This document shows, piece by piece, positions 1 to 8,533 of a stretch of 64,000 nt of DNA (the first letter of the stretch is position 1; the number at the start of each line of letters is the position of its first letter). A program made the translations under genes and the position numbers. This DNA is from JAEUHQ01 sp964538915. GTDB lineage: Bacteria > Planctomycetota > UBA1135 > UBA2386. The stretch covers positions 54,804 through 118,803 of the forward strand of contig CAZIFB010000008.1 of assembly GCA_964538915.1 (NCBI GenBank), written 5' to 3'. The notes below the pieces were generated by a model. It did no database searches. It had not been told where the DNA came from and worked only from the letters and a program-made list of their open reading frames with translations.

Positions 1-2
1 GC

Positions 3-293
3 GACGTGCTGCGTCTCGGCGTGAAGCTGTACGAGAAGAACCCGATGTTCGGGAACATGCGGATCCAGGTACAGGGCGCGGGCGGAGGCGACGACGATGC
101 CGAGGAGGACGAGAAGGAAGAGAAGGCCGACAAGGACGGTGCCGCGAAGCCTCAGTGGAAGAACGGTCTGCCGACCCGCAAGCCCGGGCGCGACGAATCC
201 ACGATGACCTACCGCTGCGACTTCACGAAGATCGGCCTCGTCGACGCGCCCGACCTCGAGGACAAGGCGAAGGCCCTGTTGCAGATCCGATGA
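3..293 (+). CDS. C-terminal fragment of an unrecognised protein
   Basis: The reading frame is open at the left window edge, so only the last roughly 97 residues of the gene are visible. They contain a strongly acidic and lysine-rich low-complexity stretch (D/E/K, about residues 25-45 of the fragment) followed by a short ordered tail that ends in an A-K-A-L-L-Q-I-R helix. No family is recognised. The stop codon overlaps the ATG of the downstream hemerythrin gene (ATGA), so the two are probably translated from one message. A GTG at 6 could be a start, but the frame continues upstream of it and an in-window start is unlikely. Function unknown. Confidence 0.6.
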   Translation, partial: DVLRLGVKLYEKNPMFGNMRIQVQGAGGGDDDAEEDEKEEKADKDGAAKPQWKNGLPTRKPGRDESTMTYRCDFTKIGLVDAPDLEDKAKALLQIR

Positions 294-781
294 GCGGGAA
301 CGCCGCGCCCGGCGGTCGCGACCTGGCCTCGGTGATGATGGGGCTGCACGAGGATCTGGCGCGGCGCTTCTTCGCGCACCAGCGAGCGCTCCTCGATCGC
401 GACTTCGTGCGCGCCGCGGCGGAACTCGCCGGATACCGCGAGCGGCTCCTCGAGCACATGCGCGACGAGGAGGACTTCGTGCTGCCGGCGTACGACGCCG
501 CCGGCGGCGACACGACCGACGCGCCGGTGCGGCTGTTCCTCGGCGAACACGGCAAGATGCGTGACTTCGTCGCCGAGTTCGAGCGCCGGACGGCAGCCCT
601 CGCGTCGCGCCCCGACGACGGGGCCCTGCTGGAGCTGTTCGATCGCGAGGCGACCTACAAGAACCTCGTGATGCACCACGACCTCCGCGAGCGGAACATG
701 CTCTACCCGTTCGTCGGGAAGCACGTGCCGGCCCATCGGCAGGCGACGATCCTCGGATCCCTGCACTGGTCGCCGTCGTGA
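290..781 (+). CDS. Hemerythrin HHE domain protein
   Basis: A 163-residue all-helical protein matching the hemerythrin HHE cation-binding family, which carries a di-iron centre and binds oxygen, nitric oxide or iron. The ligand pattern is visible: H20 in GLHEDL, H56 with E60/E61 in LEHMRDEED, H87 in GEHGKM, and the double His of the VMHHDLRERNMLYP segment near residue 136. The ATG at 290 is chosen because it overlaps the upstream stop (ATGA) and gives the usual family length; the frame stays open upstream to 155 but that part is composition-biased and overlaps the preceding gene. It has no signal peptide, so it is cytoplasmic. The specific ligand and the role of the acidic upstream partner cannot be read from sequence. 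Confidence 0.85.
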   Translation: MSGNAAPGGRDLASVMMGLHEDLARRFFAHQRALLDRDFVRAAAELAGYRERLLEHMRDEEDFVLPAYDAAGGDTTDAPVRLFLGEHGKMRDFVAEFERRTAALASRPDDGALLELFDREATYKNLVMHHDLRERNMLYPFVGKHVPAHRQATILGSLHWSPS

Positions 782-803
782 CGACCCGGTAGACCTCGTC
801 GGC

Positions 804-2273
804 ATGGTGCGCACGATTCGGGCGTCGATCGTTCTCAGTCTGCTCACCGCGCTGCTGGAAGCCGCGCCGCAGGATGCGCCGGGGACCGCGCAATCACCCG
901 CTGCCCTGCCGGCGCCGATCGCGTTCAAGGTCGCGACGTCGCGCCGCAAGGAAGCACTCCCGTACGTCGTACAGCTGCCCGCCGACTTCGCTGCGGACCG
1001 CGCGTTCCCGATGCTGGTCCTCGTTCCCGACGGAGACAGCGAGGCCGCGTCGAGGGCGGCGATCGACACGATCGGGAAGATGGTCGCCGAAGCCGGTTTC
1101 GTCGTCGTCTCTCCGGCGCTGGCGGCCACCGATGCAGCGCTGCCCGAGTTCTTCGCACAGTTGCGTCAGACGTATCGCATCGACCAGGGGGCCATGCACG
1201 CGGCGGGCGGAGGCAAGGCGGCGCCGGACGCGATCCGGCTCGTCCAGCGCAACAGCCACGAGTTCCAGACCCTGACGTTGTGGGGTTCGACCGCCGCGGC
1301 GGAGGACACGACGGCCGTGCTGCGACTGCGCGAACGGCGCGTGCGCGTCCTCGCCACACCGACGGTCTCGGCGCTGCGCGATCACTTCACCGCACTGCAC
1401 GCCGAACGCGCGGAGAAGGGCGTCGCGGCGGACGTCGCGCGCACACTCGACGACTTCCACGACGCCGCCGCGAAGGGTGACGAAGGCCGCTACTTCGCGA
1501 TCCTGCCCGACGACGCCGTGTTCCTCGGCACCGATCCGACCGAGCGATGGAGCGGGGCCCACTTCCGCAAGTTCGCGATGCCGTGGTTCGAACGCGGACC
1601 GGCGTGGACCTACGTGCCGCTGCGCCGCGCGATCACGGTCGGGCCGGGCGGGGCGATCGCGTGGTTCGACGAGACGCTCGACAACAGCGCGTACGGCGAG
1701 TGCCGCGGCACCGGGGTGCTCGCGTTGCGCGGCGGGCGCTGGGTGCTGCAGCAGTACAACCTCACGGTCCCGGTGCCGAACGACCTGATGCGTTCCGTCG
1801 CGGAGCGCATCCGTGCGTTCGTCGCCGGTCGTGCGCCGACCGCGACGACGATCGTCGTCGTGCGGCACGCGGAGAAGGCCGGCTCGGGCGACGACCCTGG
1901 TCTCAGCGAAGCGGGCGTCGTTCGCGCCGTTCGGCTCGCGGAGACGCTCGCCGGCCTCGACGTCGCCGCCGTGTACGCGACGGAATGGAAGCGCACCGTC
2001 GAGACCGTGGGGCCGCTGTGCCAGTCGCGGCGGCTGCAACCGCAGATCGTGCCGGCGGCCGACACGAGCGCACTCGCGACCCGGCTCCGCCGCGACAACC
2101 CGGGGCGGGCGGCCGTCGTGGTCGGGCACAGCAACACCGTTCCGGCACTCCTCGAAGCGCTCGGGCTGAAGGGCAAGGTCGAGATCGGCGAGACGGAGTA
2201 CGACCGCCTCTTCGTCGTGTCGGTCGCCGGCGACGACGTGCGCGTGATTCCGCTGCGCTACGGGACGAACTGA
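804..2273 (+). CDS. Secreted three-domain protein: degenerate alpha/beta-hydrolase-like, SnoaL-like, histidine phosphatase
   Basis: A 489-residue protein with an N-terminal signal peptide (residues 1-21, ending near EAAPQ). Residues about 35-190 resemble the N-terminal part of an esterase/PHB-depolymerase-like alpha/beta hydrolase, but the expected G-x-S-x-G elbow reads AAGGGK, so no nucleophilic serine is present. Residues about 205-345 look like a SnoaL/NTF2-like cone (FHDAAAKGD ... W.GAHFRKF ... GRWVLQQYNL). Residues 347-489 are a histidine phosphatase (phosphoglycerate-mutase superfamily) with the phospho-acceptor RHAEK near residue 355 and the second catalytic His in VVGHSNT. Superfamily assignment of the third domain is firm, the second likely, the first weaker. 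Substrate unknown. It is monocistronic, convergent with the SelO gene. Confidence 0.7.
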   Translation: MVRTIRASIVLSLLTALLEAAPQDAPGTAQSPAALPAPIAFKVATSRRKEALPYVVQLPADFAADRAFPMLVLVPDGDSEAASRAAIDTIGKMVAEAGFVVVSPALAATDAALPEFFAQLRQTYRIDQGAMHAAGGGKAAPDAIRLVQRNSHEFQTLTLWGSTAAAEDTTAVLRLRERRVRVLATPTVSALRDHFTALHAERAEKGVAADVARTLDDFHDAAAKGDEGRYFAILPDDAVFLGTDPTERWSGAHFRKFAMPWFERGPAWTYVPLRRAITVGPGGAIAWFDETLDNSAYGECRGTGVLALRGGRWVLQQYNLTVPVPNDLMRSVAERIRAFVAGRAPTATTIVVVRHAEKAGSGDDPGLSEAGVVRAVRLAETLAGLDVAAVYATEWKRTVETVGPLCQSRRLQPQIVPAADTSALATRLRRDNPGRAAVVVGHSNTVPALLEALGLKGKVEIGETEYDRLFVVSVAGDDVRVIPLRYGTN

Positions 2274-2292
2274 CGCGGCGTGCCGGGCGCGC

Positions 2293-3885
2293 TCACGAAC
2301 TGCACGAAAGGGCCGAGCATCCCGGCTTGTTGCGCGCCCACTCCGGCCGCTTCTGCGCGACGTCGTCGTGATCGGGCTGCTCGTCGAACGGGTGCTGCAG
2401 TACACGCAGCAGCCGCTGCACCTTGCCGGCGTCGCCGGCGTGCGCGGCGTCGATCGCGTCCTGCGCGAGCCAGTTGCGCAGCACGAACTTCGGGTTGACC
2501 GCGTCCATCGCCCGCGCGAGTTCAGCCGGTGCTGCGGGTTCGCGCCGTGTACGTGACCACCACCGCTGCAGCCAGGCTGCACCCGCCGCGGCGTGATCGT
2601 CGGGCACGGCCCGGTAGAAGGCGGCGCGCACGCCGGCAGGAAGCCCGTCGGGTGACTCCGTGCGCGCAGCCTCCCGCGACAGCGCGCGGAAGAAGATCGT
2701 CATGTCGGTTTCGTGCCTGCCGAGCCAGTCGAAGAGATCCTGCAGCAGCACACCGTCGTCCTGCCCCGCATCGAACCGGAGCCCGAGCTTCGCCGCGAAG
2801 CGCCGCGATGCCTCCGCCGCATAGGTGTTCCGGTAGGCGTCGCTCGAGTCGCCCGCTGCGCGTTCGGCGTCGGAGCCGTCGCCCAGCAGCGGGAACAGCG
2901 CCTCGGCGAGGCGTTCGACGTTCCACAGTCCGATGCCCGGCTGGTTGCCGAAGGCGTAGCGTCGCATCGCCGCGTCCGTCGTGTTCGGCGTCCAGCCGAG
3001 GTCGAAGTCGTCGATCCAGCCGTACGGGCCGTAGTCGATCGTGAGCCCGAGGATCGACAGGTTGTCGGTGTTCATCACGCCGTGCACGAATCCGACCGCC
3101 TGCCAGTGCGCGACGAGGCGCGCGGTCCGCTCGGCGACCTCGCGCAGGAACGCGGCGACTCCGGCCGGCCCGGTTCCCGCGAAGCCGGGGAAGAAGTGAC
3201 GCAGCGTGAAGTCGACGAGCTTCTGCAGCAGCACGACGTCGCCGCGCGACGTCGGCAGTTCGTAGTTGCCGAAACGCAGGAACGTCGGCGCGACGCGGCA
3301 CACGATCGCGCCCGGTTCGGCCTGCGGATTGCCGTCGTAGAACATGTCGCGCACGACGTCGTCGCCCGTCGCGACCAGCGACAGCGCGCGCGTGGTCGGC
3401 ACGCCGAGGAAGTGCATCGCCTCGCTGCACAGGAACTCGCGGATCGACGACCGCAGCACCGCGCGTCCGTCGCCGCGCCGTGAGTAAGGCGTCGGTCCGG
3501 CGCCCTTCAGCTGGATCTCGACGAGATCGCCGCGCGGCGTGGCCAGCTCACCGAGCACGATCGCGCGGCCGTCGCCGAGCTGGCCCGCCCAGTTGCCGAA
3601 CTGGTGGCCGCCGTAGTTCGCGGCGAACGGCGCGCTGCCCGGCCATGGCGCGTTGCCGCCGAGGATCGCAGCGGTCGCGGCGTCCTGCATCGAGGCGTCC
3701 GCGATGCCGAGCTCCTTCGCGAGCGAAGGCGAGAACGCGAGCAGTCGCGGCGCGCGTACCGGCGTCGCGCGCACGCCGGACCACAGGGCGCCGTGCACCT
3801 GGCGCGAACCCGGCTCGGCGCTCGGGTCGCCGGGAAGCTCGGCGGAGAAGCGGCGGCGGAGGTCGGGCAGGGCACCGGTCGGCAT
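2293..3885 (-). CDS. selO: Protein adenylyltransferase SelO (YdiU family)
   Basis: A 530-residue member of the SelO/YdiU pseudokinase family, which transfers AMP from ATP to protein Ser, Thr or Tyr residues. Family segments visible are N-Y-G-G-H-Q-F-G-N-W-A-G-Q-L-G-D-G-R-A near residue 90, the K-G-A-G-P-T-P-Y-S-R-R-G-D-G-R-A-V-L-R-S nucleotide-binding stretch near 125, GVMNTDNLSILG with the metal-binding Asn/Asp region, and the late VNPKFVLRNWLAQDAI block. It ends in C-S-A-L-S-C-S-S, the conserved tail where animal homologues carry selenocysteine; here the position is cysteine (TGC) so no recoding is needed. The start ATG gives normal length. It stands alone between a convergent and a divergent gene. 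Confidence 0.93.
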   Translation of the reverse strand: MPTGALPDLRRRFSAELPGDPSAEPGSRQVHGALWSGVRATPVRAPRLLAFSPSLAKELGIADASMQDAATAAILGGNAPWPGSAPFAANYGGHQFGNWAGQLGDGRAIVLGELATPRGDLVEIQLKGAGPTPYSRRGDGRAVLRSSIREFLCSEAMHFLGVPTTRALSLVATGDDVVRDMFYDGNPQAEPGAIVCRVAPTFLRFGNYELPTSRGDVVLLQKLVDFTLRHFFPGFAGTGPAGVAAFLREVAERTARLVAHWQAVGFVHGVMNTDNLSILGLTIDYGPYGWIDDFDLGWTPNTTDAAMRRYAFGNQPGIGLWNVERLAEALFPLLGDGSDAERAAGDSSDAYRNTYAAEASRRFAAKLGLRFDAGQDDGVLLQDLFDWLGRHETDMTIFFRALSREAARTESPDGLPAGVRAAFYRAVPDDHAAAGAAWLQRWWSRTRREPAAPAELARAMDAVNPKFVLRNWLAQDAIDAAHAGDAGKVQRLLRVLQHPFDEQPDHDDVAQKRPEWARNKPGCSALSCSS

Positions 3886-3952
3886 CGCACCAGGATAGAC
3901 GGCTCGCGCGAAGGGAGCTTGGTTGGCGTGTTCGCGGAGCTACGGTGATCGG

Positions 3953-4468
3953 ATGCCTCGCGTGTCCAGCTTCCCTCCGGTCGCCCGCGCCGACGCGAGG
4001 GTGCTGATCCTGGGCAGCATGCCGGGCGAAGCGTCGCTGGCGGCGGGCCGCTACTACGCGCATCCGCGGAATGCCTTCTGGCCGATCGTCGGTGCCGTCT
4101 GCGGCTTCGAGGCCGAGGCGCCGTACGAGCGCAGGTTGGCGGCGCTCGTCGACAACGGCATCGCGTTGTGGGACGTGCTGCAGAGTTGCGAGCGCGAAGG
4201 CAGCCTCGACGGCGACATCGTCGGCGCCACCGCGCTTCCGAACGACTTCGCCGCGTTCTTCGCGCGGCATCGCCGCGTGCGGACCGTGCTCTGCAACGGC
4301 GGCACCTCGGCGCGAACGTTCGCCCGCGTCGTCCGCACGCTCGCTCTCGGGCGCGACTTGAAGATCATGGCGCTGCCGTCGACCAGCCCGGCCCACGCCG
4401 GGCGATCGTTCGCCGAGAAGCTCGCGGCCTGGCGGCTGGCGCTCGAGCCTCTGGAGGTGGGAGCATGA
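3953..4468 (+). CDS. Hypoxanthine-DNA (deoxyinosine) glycosylase
   Basis: A 171-residue protein of the uracil-DNA glycosylase superfamily, HDG (family 6) group, which removes deaminated adenine (hypoxanthine) from DNA. The signature G-S-M-P-G-E-A-S-L-x(8)-Y-Y-A-H-P-R-N-A-F-W lies near residues 19-42, and the second superfamily motif appears late as A-L-P-S-T-S-P-A-H-A. ATG 3953 is preferred to an in-frame ATG at 3923 because the conserved fold begins directly after it. The stop overlaps the ATG of the downstream phosphatase gene, giving a two-gene unit. Functional link between the two products is not obvious. Confidence 0.88.
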   Translation: MPRVSSFPPVARADARVLILGSMPGEASLAAGRYYAHPRNAFWPIVGAVCGFEAEAPYERRLAALVDNGIALWDVLQSCEREGSLDGDIVGATALPNDFAAFFARHRRVRTVLCNGGTSARTFARVVRTLALGRDLKIMALPSTSPAHAGRSFAEKLAAWRLALEPLEVGA

Positions 4469-6672
4469 GGCGTTTCGCTGTCGGCCTGATCCTCGCGACG
4501 GCGGCCGCCGCGCAGGCGCCGTCGCTCACGCACGGTCCGTTCCGCGGCCACGTCGACACGACGTCTCTGCACGTGTGGGCGCGGGCGAGCGAGCCGGCCG
4601 AGTTCCAGCTCGAGGTCGTCGACGTCGTCGGCGACGGCGCGAAGCGTGCGTTCGCGACGGCGACCGCCGAACACGACAACACGCTGCACTTCGTCGTCTC
4701 CGGCCTGCGCGCGACGACGTCGTTCGGCCTGCGCATCCGCAGCGGCGACGCGGTGGTGTACGAGTCCGCGGCGGGGGCGTGGGGCACCGCGATCGCGGAC
4801 GACACGGCGGCCGCGACGATCGTGTTCGGCTCGTGCGCCGAGGAGCGGCGGCGTCCGGAGCAGCCGATCTGGCAGCGCATCGTCGAGCGCCGGCCGGACG
4901 CGCTCGTGCTGCTCGGCGACACGCCGTACATCGACGACGGCACTCTCGCGGGGCGCCGCCGCCGTTACCGCGAGTTCTTCGCGTTCGAACCGGTCGCCAC
5001 GACCCTGGCCGCGATCCCGACGTGGAGCACGTGGGACGACCACGACTACGCGACGAACGACGTCTTCGGCAAGATCGGCGGCGGCGGCACTGCGCGCGAC
5101 GTGTTCGTCGACTACCACGCGCACGCGTCGTACGGCGACGGCACTCGCGGCATCCACACGAGCTTCCGCCGAGGCCCGATCGAGGTCTTCCTGCTCGACA
5201 CTCGCACGTTCGCCGACACGGAATCGTCGGCGCTCGCCGCGAACGAACGTTCGCTGCTCGGCAAGGCCCAGATCGAGTGGCTGCAGCACGGTCTCTCCGC
5301 GTCGACGGCCGCGTTCAAGGTGCTCGCCTGCGGCATGGTGTGGAACGGCGCCGTGCGGCCGGGCAAGTCCGACTGCTGGGGCAACTGGCTCGCCGAACGG
5401 GACGCGCTGCTGCGCTGGATCGGGGCCAACGACGTGCGCGGCGTCGTGCTGGTGTCCGGCGACGTGCACCGCAGTCGCGTGATCCTGCACCCGGTCGCCG
5501 CGCTCGTCGGCTACGACGTGCCCGAGTTCGTCACGTCGCCGCTCGCGCAGGACGCGATGGAGAGCAACCGCGTCGACGTGCCTGGGCTCGAGTTCGATGC
5601 CGGCGAACCGGAGAGCTGCCTCTGTCTCGCCGCTGCGAACGGCGCGCTCACCGCGACGTTCGTCGCCGGCGACGCTCGCGAGTTCCATCGCCGCACCGTC
5701 GAGGCCCGCGAGCTCTGCCGCGTCGACGCGGCCGACGTCTATCGCCGCGTCGAAGCGATGCTGCAGGACGCGTTCGGTGCCGATTACGCGCGGTTGCCCG
5801 AGCAGGACTACGACGTGCCGGCTGGTGTCACGGCCGCTGGCGCCGTGACCGCCGCATGGCGCGACGCCGTCGTCGCCGCGGCGCCCGCGCTGGCGGAATG
5901 GGCGAAGGCGAGGTCGTTCGCGCGGTGCCGCTTCGCGGCGACCGGCAGGATGGAGGGAACGACGGAGTTCTTCGACCGCGTGGTCGGCCTCGGTCACCTG
6001 AGGCGGATCGCTCTGGCGCGGGGCCATCAGGCGATCGCGGATCGCGACGCGGCGGCGCTGGCTTCGACGACCGACGGGCTGCTTGCGCTCGCGCGGCACC
6101 TGTTCGGCGAGTCGACGGTCGTCGCGTGGATGTTCGCGCACGGCGCGGAGGACGGAGCGGCGGAACTCGCCGAGCGCGCGAGTGCCGAGTGGCCGGCGGC
6201 CGCCGCGACCGTGCGGGCCGCGCTCCGGCGCCACCTCGCCGAGCGGCCTGTGCTCGGCGCGATCGCGGTTCCGGCGGAGCAGGAGTGCCTGCGGCTGCTC
6301 GGGCTCGTGCTCCGAGGATTCGAAGCGGATCCCGGGCCGAAGGGTGCGATGGCGCGTCGGTTCGGCGCCGACGCGCGCCAGCGTGCGATCGAGGGCCTCG
6401 TCGAACACCTCGCCCCCCTCGCGCGACTCGGCAACGCCCCGGACCCTGCCATCCGCGACGAGCTGGTCCGCCGCGAGGCCGCGTTCCGTGAACGCTGCCG
6501 CGACGTGCTGGCGCGCGTGAAGGGCCGGAAGGCCGAGGACGGGACGCGACCGACCGATGCGGTCGACCTCGCCGATCTGCTGCTGTCGCTCGCGATGCCG
6601 AGCGTCGTGGACTTCCTCGACCAGCACGCGGCGTCGCTGCGCCGTCTGGAGGCGGTGGCCACCGATCGGTGA
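4465..6672 (+). CDS. Secreted PhoD-like metallophosphatase with a long C-terminal helical extension
   Basis: A 735-residue protein starting with a signal peptide that ends AAAQA. Residues about 20-110 look like the N-terminal Fn3-like domain of the alkaline phosphatase D family. The metallophosphatase core follows: F-G-S-C-A near 120, G-D-T-P-Y-I-D-D near 152 (metal-binding Asp, with TPYIDD in place of the usual Q/N-x-Y-xD), W-D-D-H-D-Y-A-T-N-D near 190, and S-G-D-V-H-R-S near 332. PhoD enzymes are Ca/Fe-dependent phosphodiesterases or monoesterases outside the cytoplasm. From about residue 430 onward roughly 300 residues of Ala/Arg/Glu-rich helix have no recognised family. Start is the ATG overlapping the upstream stop; it places the signal peptide at the very N-terminus. 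Confidence 0.85.
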   Translation: MRRFAVGLILATAAAAQAPSLTHGPFRGHVDTTSLHVWARASEPAEFQLEVVDVVGDGAKRAFATATAEHDNTLHFVVSGLRATTSFGLRIRSGDAVVYESAAGAWGTAIADDTAAATIVFGSCAEERRRPEQPIWQRIVERRPDALVLLGDTPYIDDGTLAGRRRRYREFFAFEPVATTLAAIPTWSTWDDHDYATNDVFGKIGGGGTARDVFVDYHAHASYGDGTRGIHTSFRRGPIEVFLLDTRTFADTESSALAANERSLLGKAQIEWLQHGLSASTAAFKVLACGMVWNGAVRPGKSDCWGNWLAERDALLRWIGANDVRGVVLVSGDVHRSRVILHPVAALVGYDVPEFVTSPLAQDAMESNRVDVPGLEFDAGEPESCLCLAAANGALTATFVAGDAREFHRRTVEARELCRVDAADVYRRVEAMLQDAFGADYARLPEQDYDVPAGVTAAGAVTAAWRDAVVAAAPALAEWAKARSFARCRFAATGRMEGTTEFFDRVVGLGHLRRIALARGHQAIADRDAAALASTTDGLLALARHLFGESTVVAWMFAHGAEDGAAELAERASAEWPAAAATVRAALRRHLAERPVLGAIAVPAEQECLRLLGLVLRGFEADPGPKGAMARRFGADARQRAIEGLVEHLAPLARLGNAPDPAIRDELVRREAAFRERCRDVLARVKGRKAEDGTRPTDAVDLADLLLSLAMPSVVDFLDQHAASLRRLEAVATDR

Positions 6673-6820
6673 TCGCGGTCGCGCCGGCCAGTCGCCGCGG
6701 CGTCGCGACTGCGGGAGTGCCGAGGAGATGAGGATTGCGGAGCGCCGCCAGTTCGCCGCGTCCGCCCGCCCAGGCACCGTGCACGATCGCTGCGGGCGGC
6801 TACAGTCCTCCGCCCTCCGC

Positions 6821-8527
6821 ATGACCCTTCGCCCCCTCGCCGTCCTGTTCGCCGCCGCGGTTCCGCTCGCGGCGCAGTCCTTCAACTACCCCGACTTCAG
6901 CAGCACCGCGTCGCTCACGTTGCTCGGCAACGCGGCGCAGAGCGGCACTGCTGTTCGACTCACCGCGAACAGCAGCAACCAGACCGGCTGGTTCTGGCGC
7001 CAGGGCGCGGTCCCCGTCATCGCGGGCTTCGACACGACGTTTTCGTTCCGTATCACTCCGCCGACGGTCGGGACGAAGGCCGAAGGCATGGCGCTCGTGA
7101 TCCACGACGACCCGAACGGCACCGCGACGCAGGGCGGCACGGTGTGGGGGATGGGCTACGGCACCGGCGCCAACGGCGCGGTCGGGATCCGCAACTCGAT
7201 CGCGATCGAGTTCGACACCTTCATGGACACCTCGCCCATCAGCGACTCGAGCGCGAACGAACTGACGATCCACACGCGCGGGTCGCAGGGCAACCACGAG
7301 TACGAGCAGTACTCGATTGCTCGCACCACCCCGGCCACGAACCTCGCCAACGGTGCCGTGCACACACTGCGGGTGCGTTACGTGCCGGGCACGATCGAGG
7401 TGTTCGTCGACGGCAGCGCCACGCCGGCCATCAGCCGCGCGTACGACTTCGTGACCGGCGGCCTCTACGCGAACGGCACCGCGGCGCCCGGCACCAACAT
7501 GCTGAACGGCACGGCGATCGTCGGCTTCTGCGCGACGACTGGCGCCGGCACGCTGACGGAACTCGCCGAGATCACCTCGTGGAGCTGGACCTCGACGCCG
7601 CTCACCGATCCGTGCTACGCCGGCACCATCCCGCAGGACCTGCTCACCGTCGAGAACAGCACGGGCGGTCTCACGCGCACCGTGCCGCTCGCGACGTGGC
7701 AGCCGTTCACCGTGTCGCTGCAGTCGCCGTCGACGTTCGGCCCGGGCGCTCCCTACGTGATGCTGATGTCGCTCGCGCCGAGCCCCGGGGCCATCGGCAC
7801 CGACCTGGGTTTCGGGCCGATGTGCATCCCGCTGATCCTGGGCCCGCTCGATTTCGTCTGGGCGGACACCTTCGGCCTGTTCGTGCCCCTGTTCCCGGCG
7901 GGGCCGGCGCCGTTCTCGTTCCCGATCCCGGCGGGCATCATCACGTTCCCGTTCGAGTTCACCCTGCAGGCCGTCGTCGCGACGTCGCTGTCGCCGTTCA
8001 GCCTCGGCATCACGAACGCGGTCGACGTCGTCTTCGCCCCCGCGCCTGCGCCGCTCATCGCGACCGCCACACCGCTCAGCGCGGCCGTGGGAGCGTCGAT
8101 CACGCTCACCGGCCAGCGTTTCGTCACCGGCGCGACGGTCACCGTCGCGGGCACGCCGGTGGTGCCGACGAGCCTGTCCCCGACGCAGATCGTCTTCCCG
8201 TACCCCGCCGGCGTTCCGTGCGGTTCGCAGGTCACGGTGACGAACCCGGACGGCCAGTTCGCCACGTTGCCGTTCAACCCGACGCCGACGATCACCAACG
8301 CCGTGTTCCCGTCCGGTCCGGCCGCAGGCAACGCGACGTTCATCCTCGTCGGCAGCGGCTACGCGACCGGCACGACGGTGACGATCGGCGGTGCAGCCGC
8401 GATGGTGCAGTCCCTGACCGCGGCAACGATCACCGTGAAGACGCCGCCGGGAACGCCGGGTCAGGCCGCGGTCGTCGTCACGACGCCGGGCGGCTGCAGC
8501 GCGAACACGACCTACACGTACCAGTGA
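6821..8527 (+). CDS. Secreted L-type lectin-like protein with two IPT/TIG domains
   Basis: A 568-residue exported protein; ATG 6821 begins a signal peptide (about 19 residues, cleaved after PLAAQ). Residues 20-240 match the legume (L-type) lectin jelly roll: an F-N-Y-P-D-F-S opening, A-V-R-L-T, the mid block E-G-M-A-L-V-I-H-D-D-P, an I-E-F-D-T-F-M-D strand and an H-T-L-R-V-R-Y-V-P-G-T strand. Residues about 255-405 form a separate beta module that ends with FEFTLQAVV ... SPFSLGITNAVDVVF, related to modules in three other secreted proteins of this window. Two IPT/TIG immunoglobulin-like domains follow (about 410-490 and 492-568). A carbohydrate-binding surface or matrix role is likely; the ligand is unknown. 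Confidence 0.75.
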   Translation: MTLRPLAVLFAAAVPLAAQSFNYPDFSSTASLTLLGNAAQSGTAVRLTANSSNQTGWFWRQGAVPVIAGFDTTFSFRITPPTVGTKAEGMALVIHDDPNGTATQGGTVWGMGYGTGANGAVGIRNSIAIEFDTFMDTSPISDSSANELTIHTRGSQGNHEYEQYSIARTTPATNLANGAVHTLRVRYVPGTIEVFVDGSATPAISRAYDFVTGGLYANGTAAPGTNMLNGTAIVGFCATTGAGTLTELAEITSWSWTSTPLTDPCYAGTIPQDLLTVENSTGGLTRTVPLATWQPFTVSLQSPSTFGPGAPYVMLMSLAPSPGAIGTDLGFGPMCIPLILGPLDFVWADTFGLFVPLFPAGPAPFSFPIPAGIITFPFEFTLQAVVATSLSPFSLGITNAVDVVFAPAPAPLIATATPLSAAVGASITLTGQRFVTGATVTVAGTPVVPTSLSPTQIVFPYPAGVPCGSQVTVTNPDGQFATLPFNPTPTITNAVFPSGPAAGNATFILVGSGYATGTTVTIGGAAAMVQSLTAATITVKTPPGTPGQAAVVVTTPGGCSANTTYTYQ

Positions 8528-8533
8528 CGGCGG

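Noticed and set aside
2293..2340. Possible selenocysteine at the SelO C-terminus
   Set aside because: The position of the eukaryotic selenocysteine is a TGC cysteine codon; the only stop is the normal one.
4054..6885. 943-codon open frame on the minus strand opposite the PhoD-like gene
   Set aside because: Arg/Ala-rich shadow of a high-GC gene, no recognisable domain, and the sense frame has full phosphatase motifs and a signal peptide.
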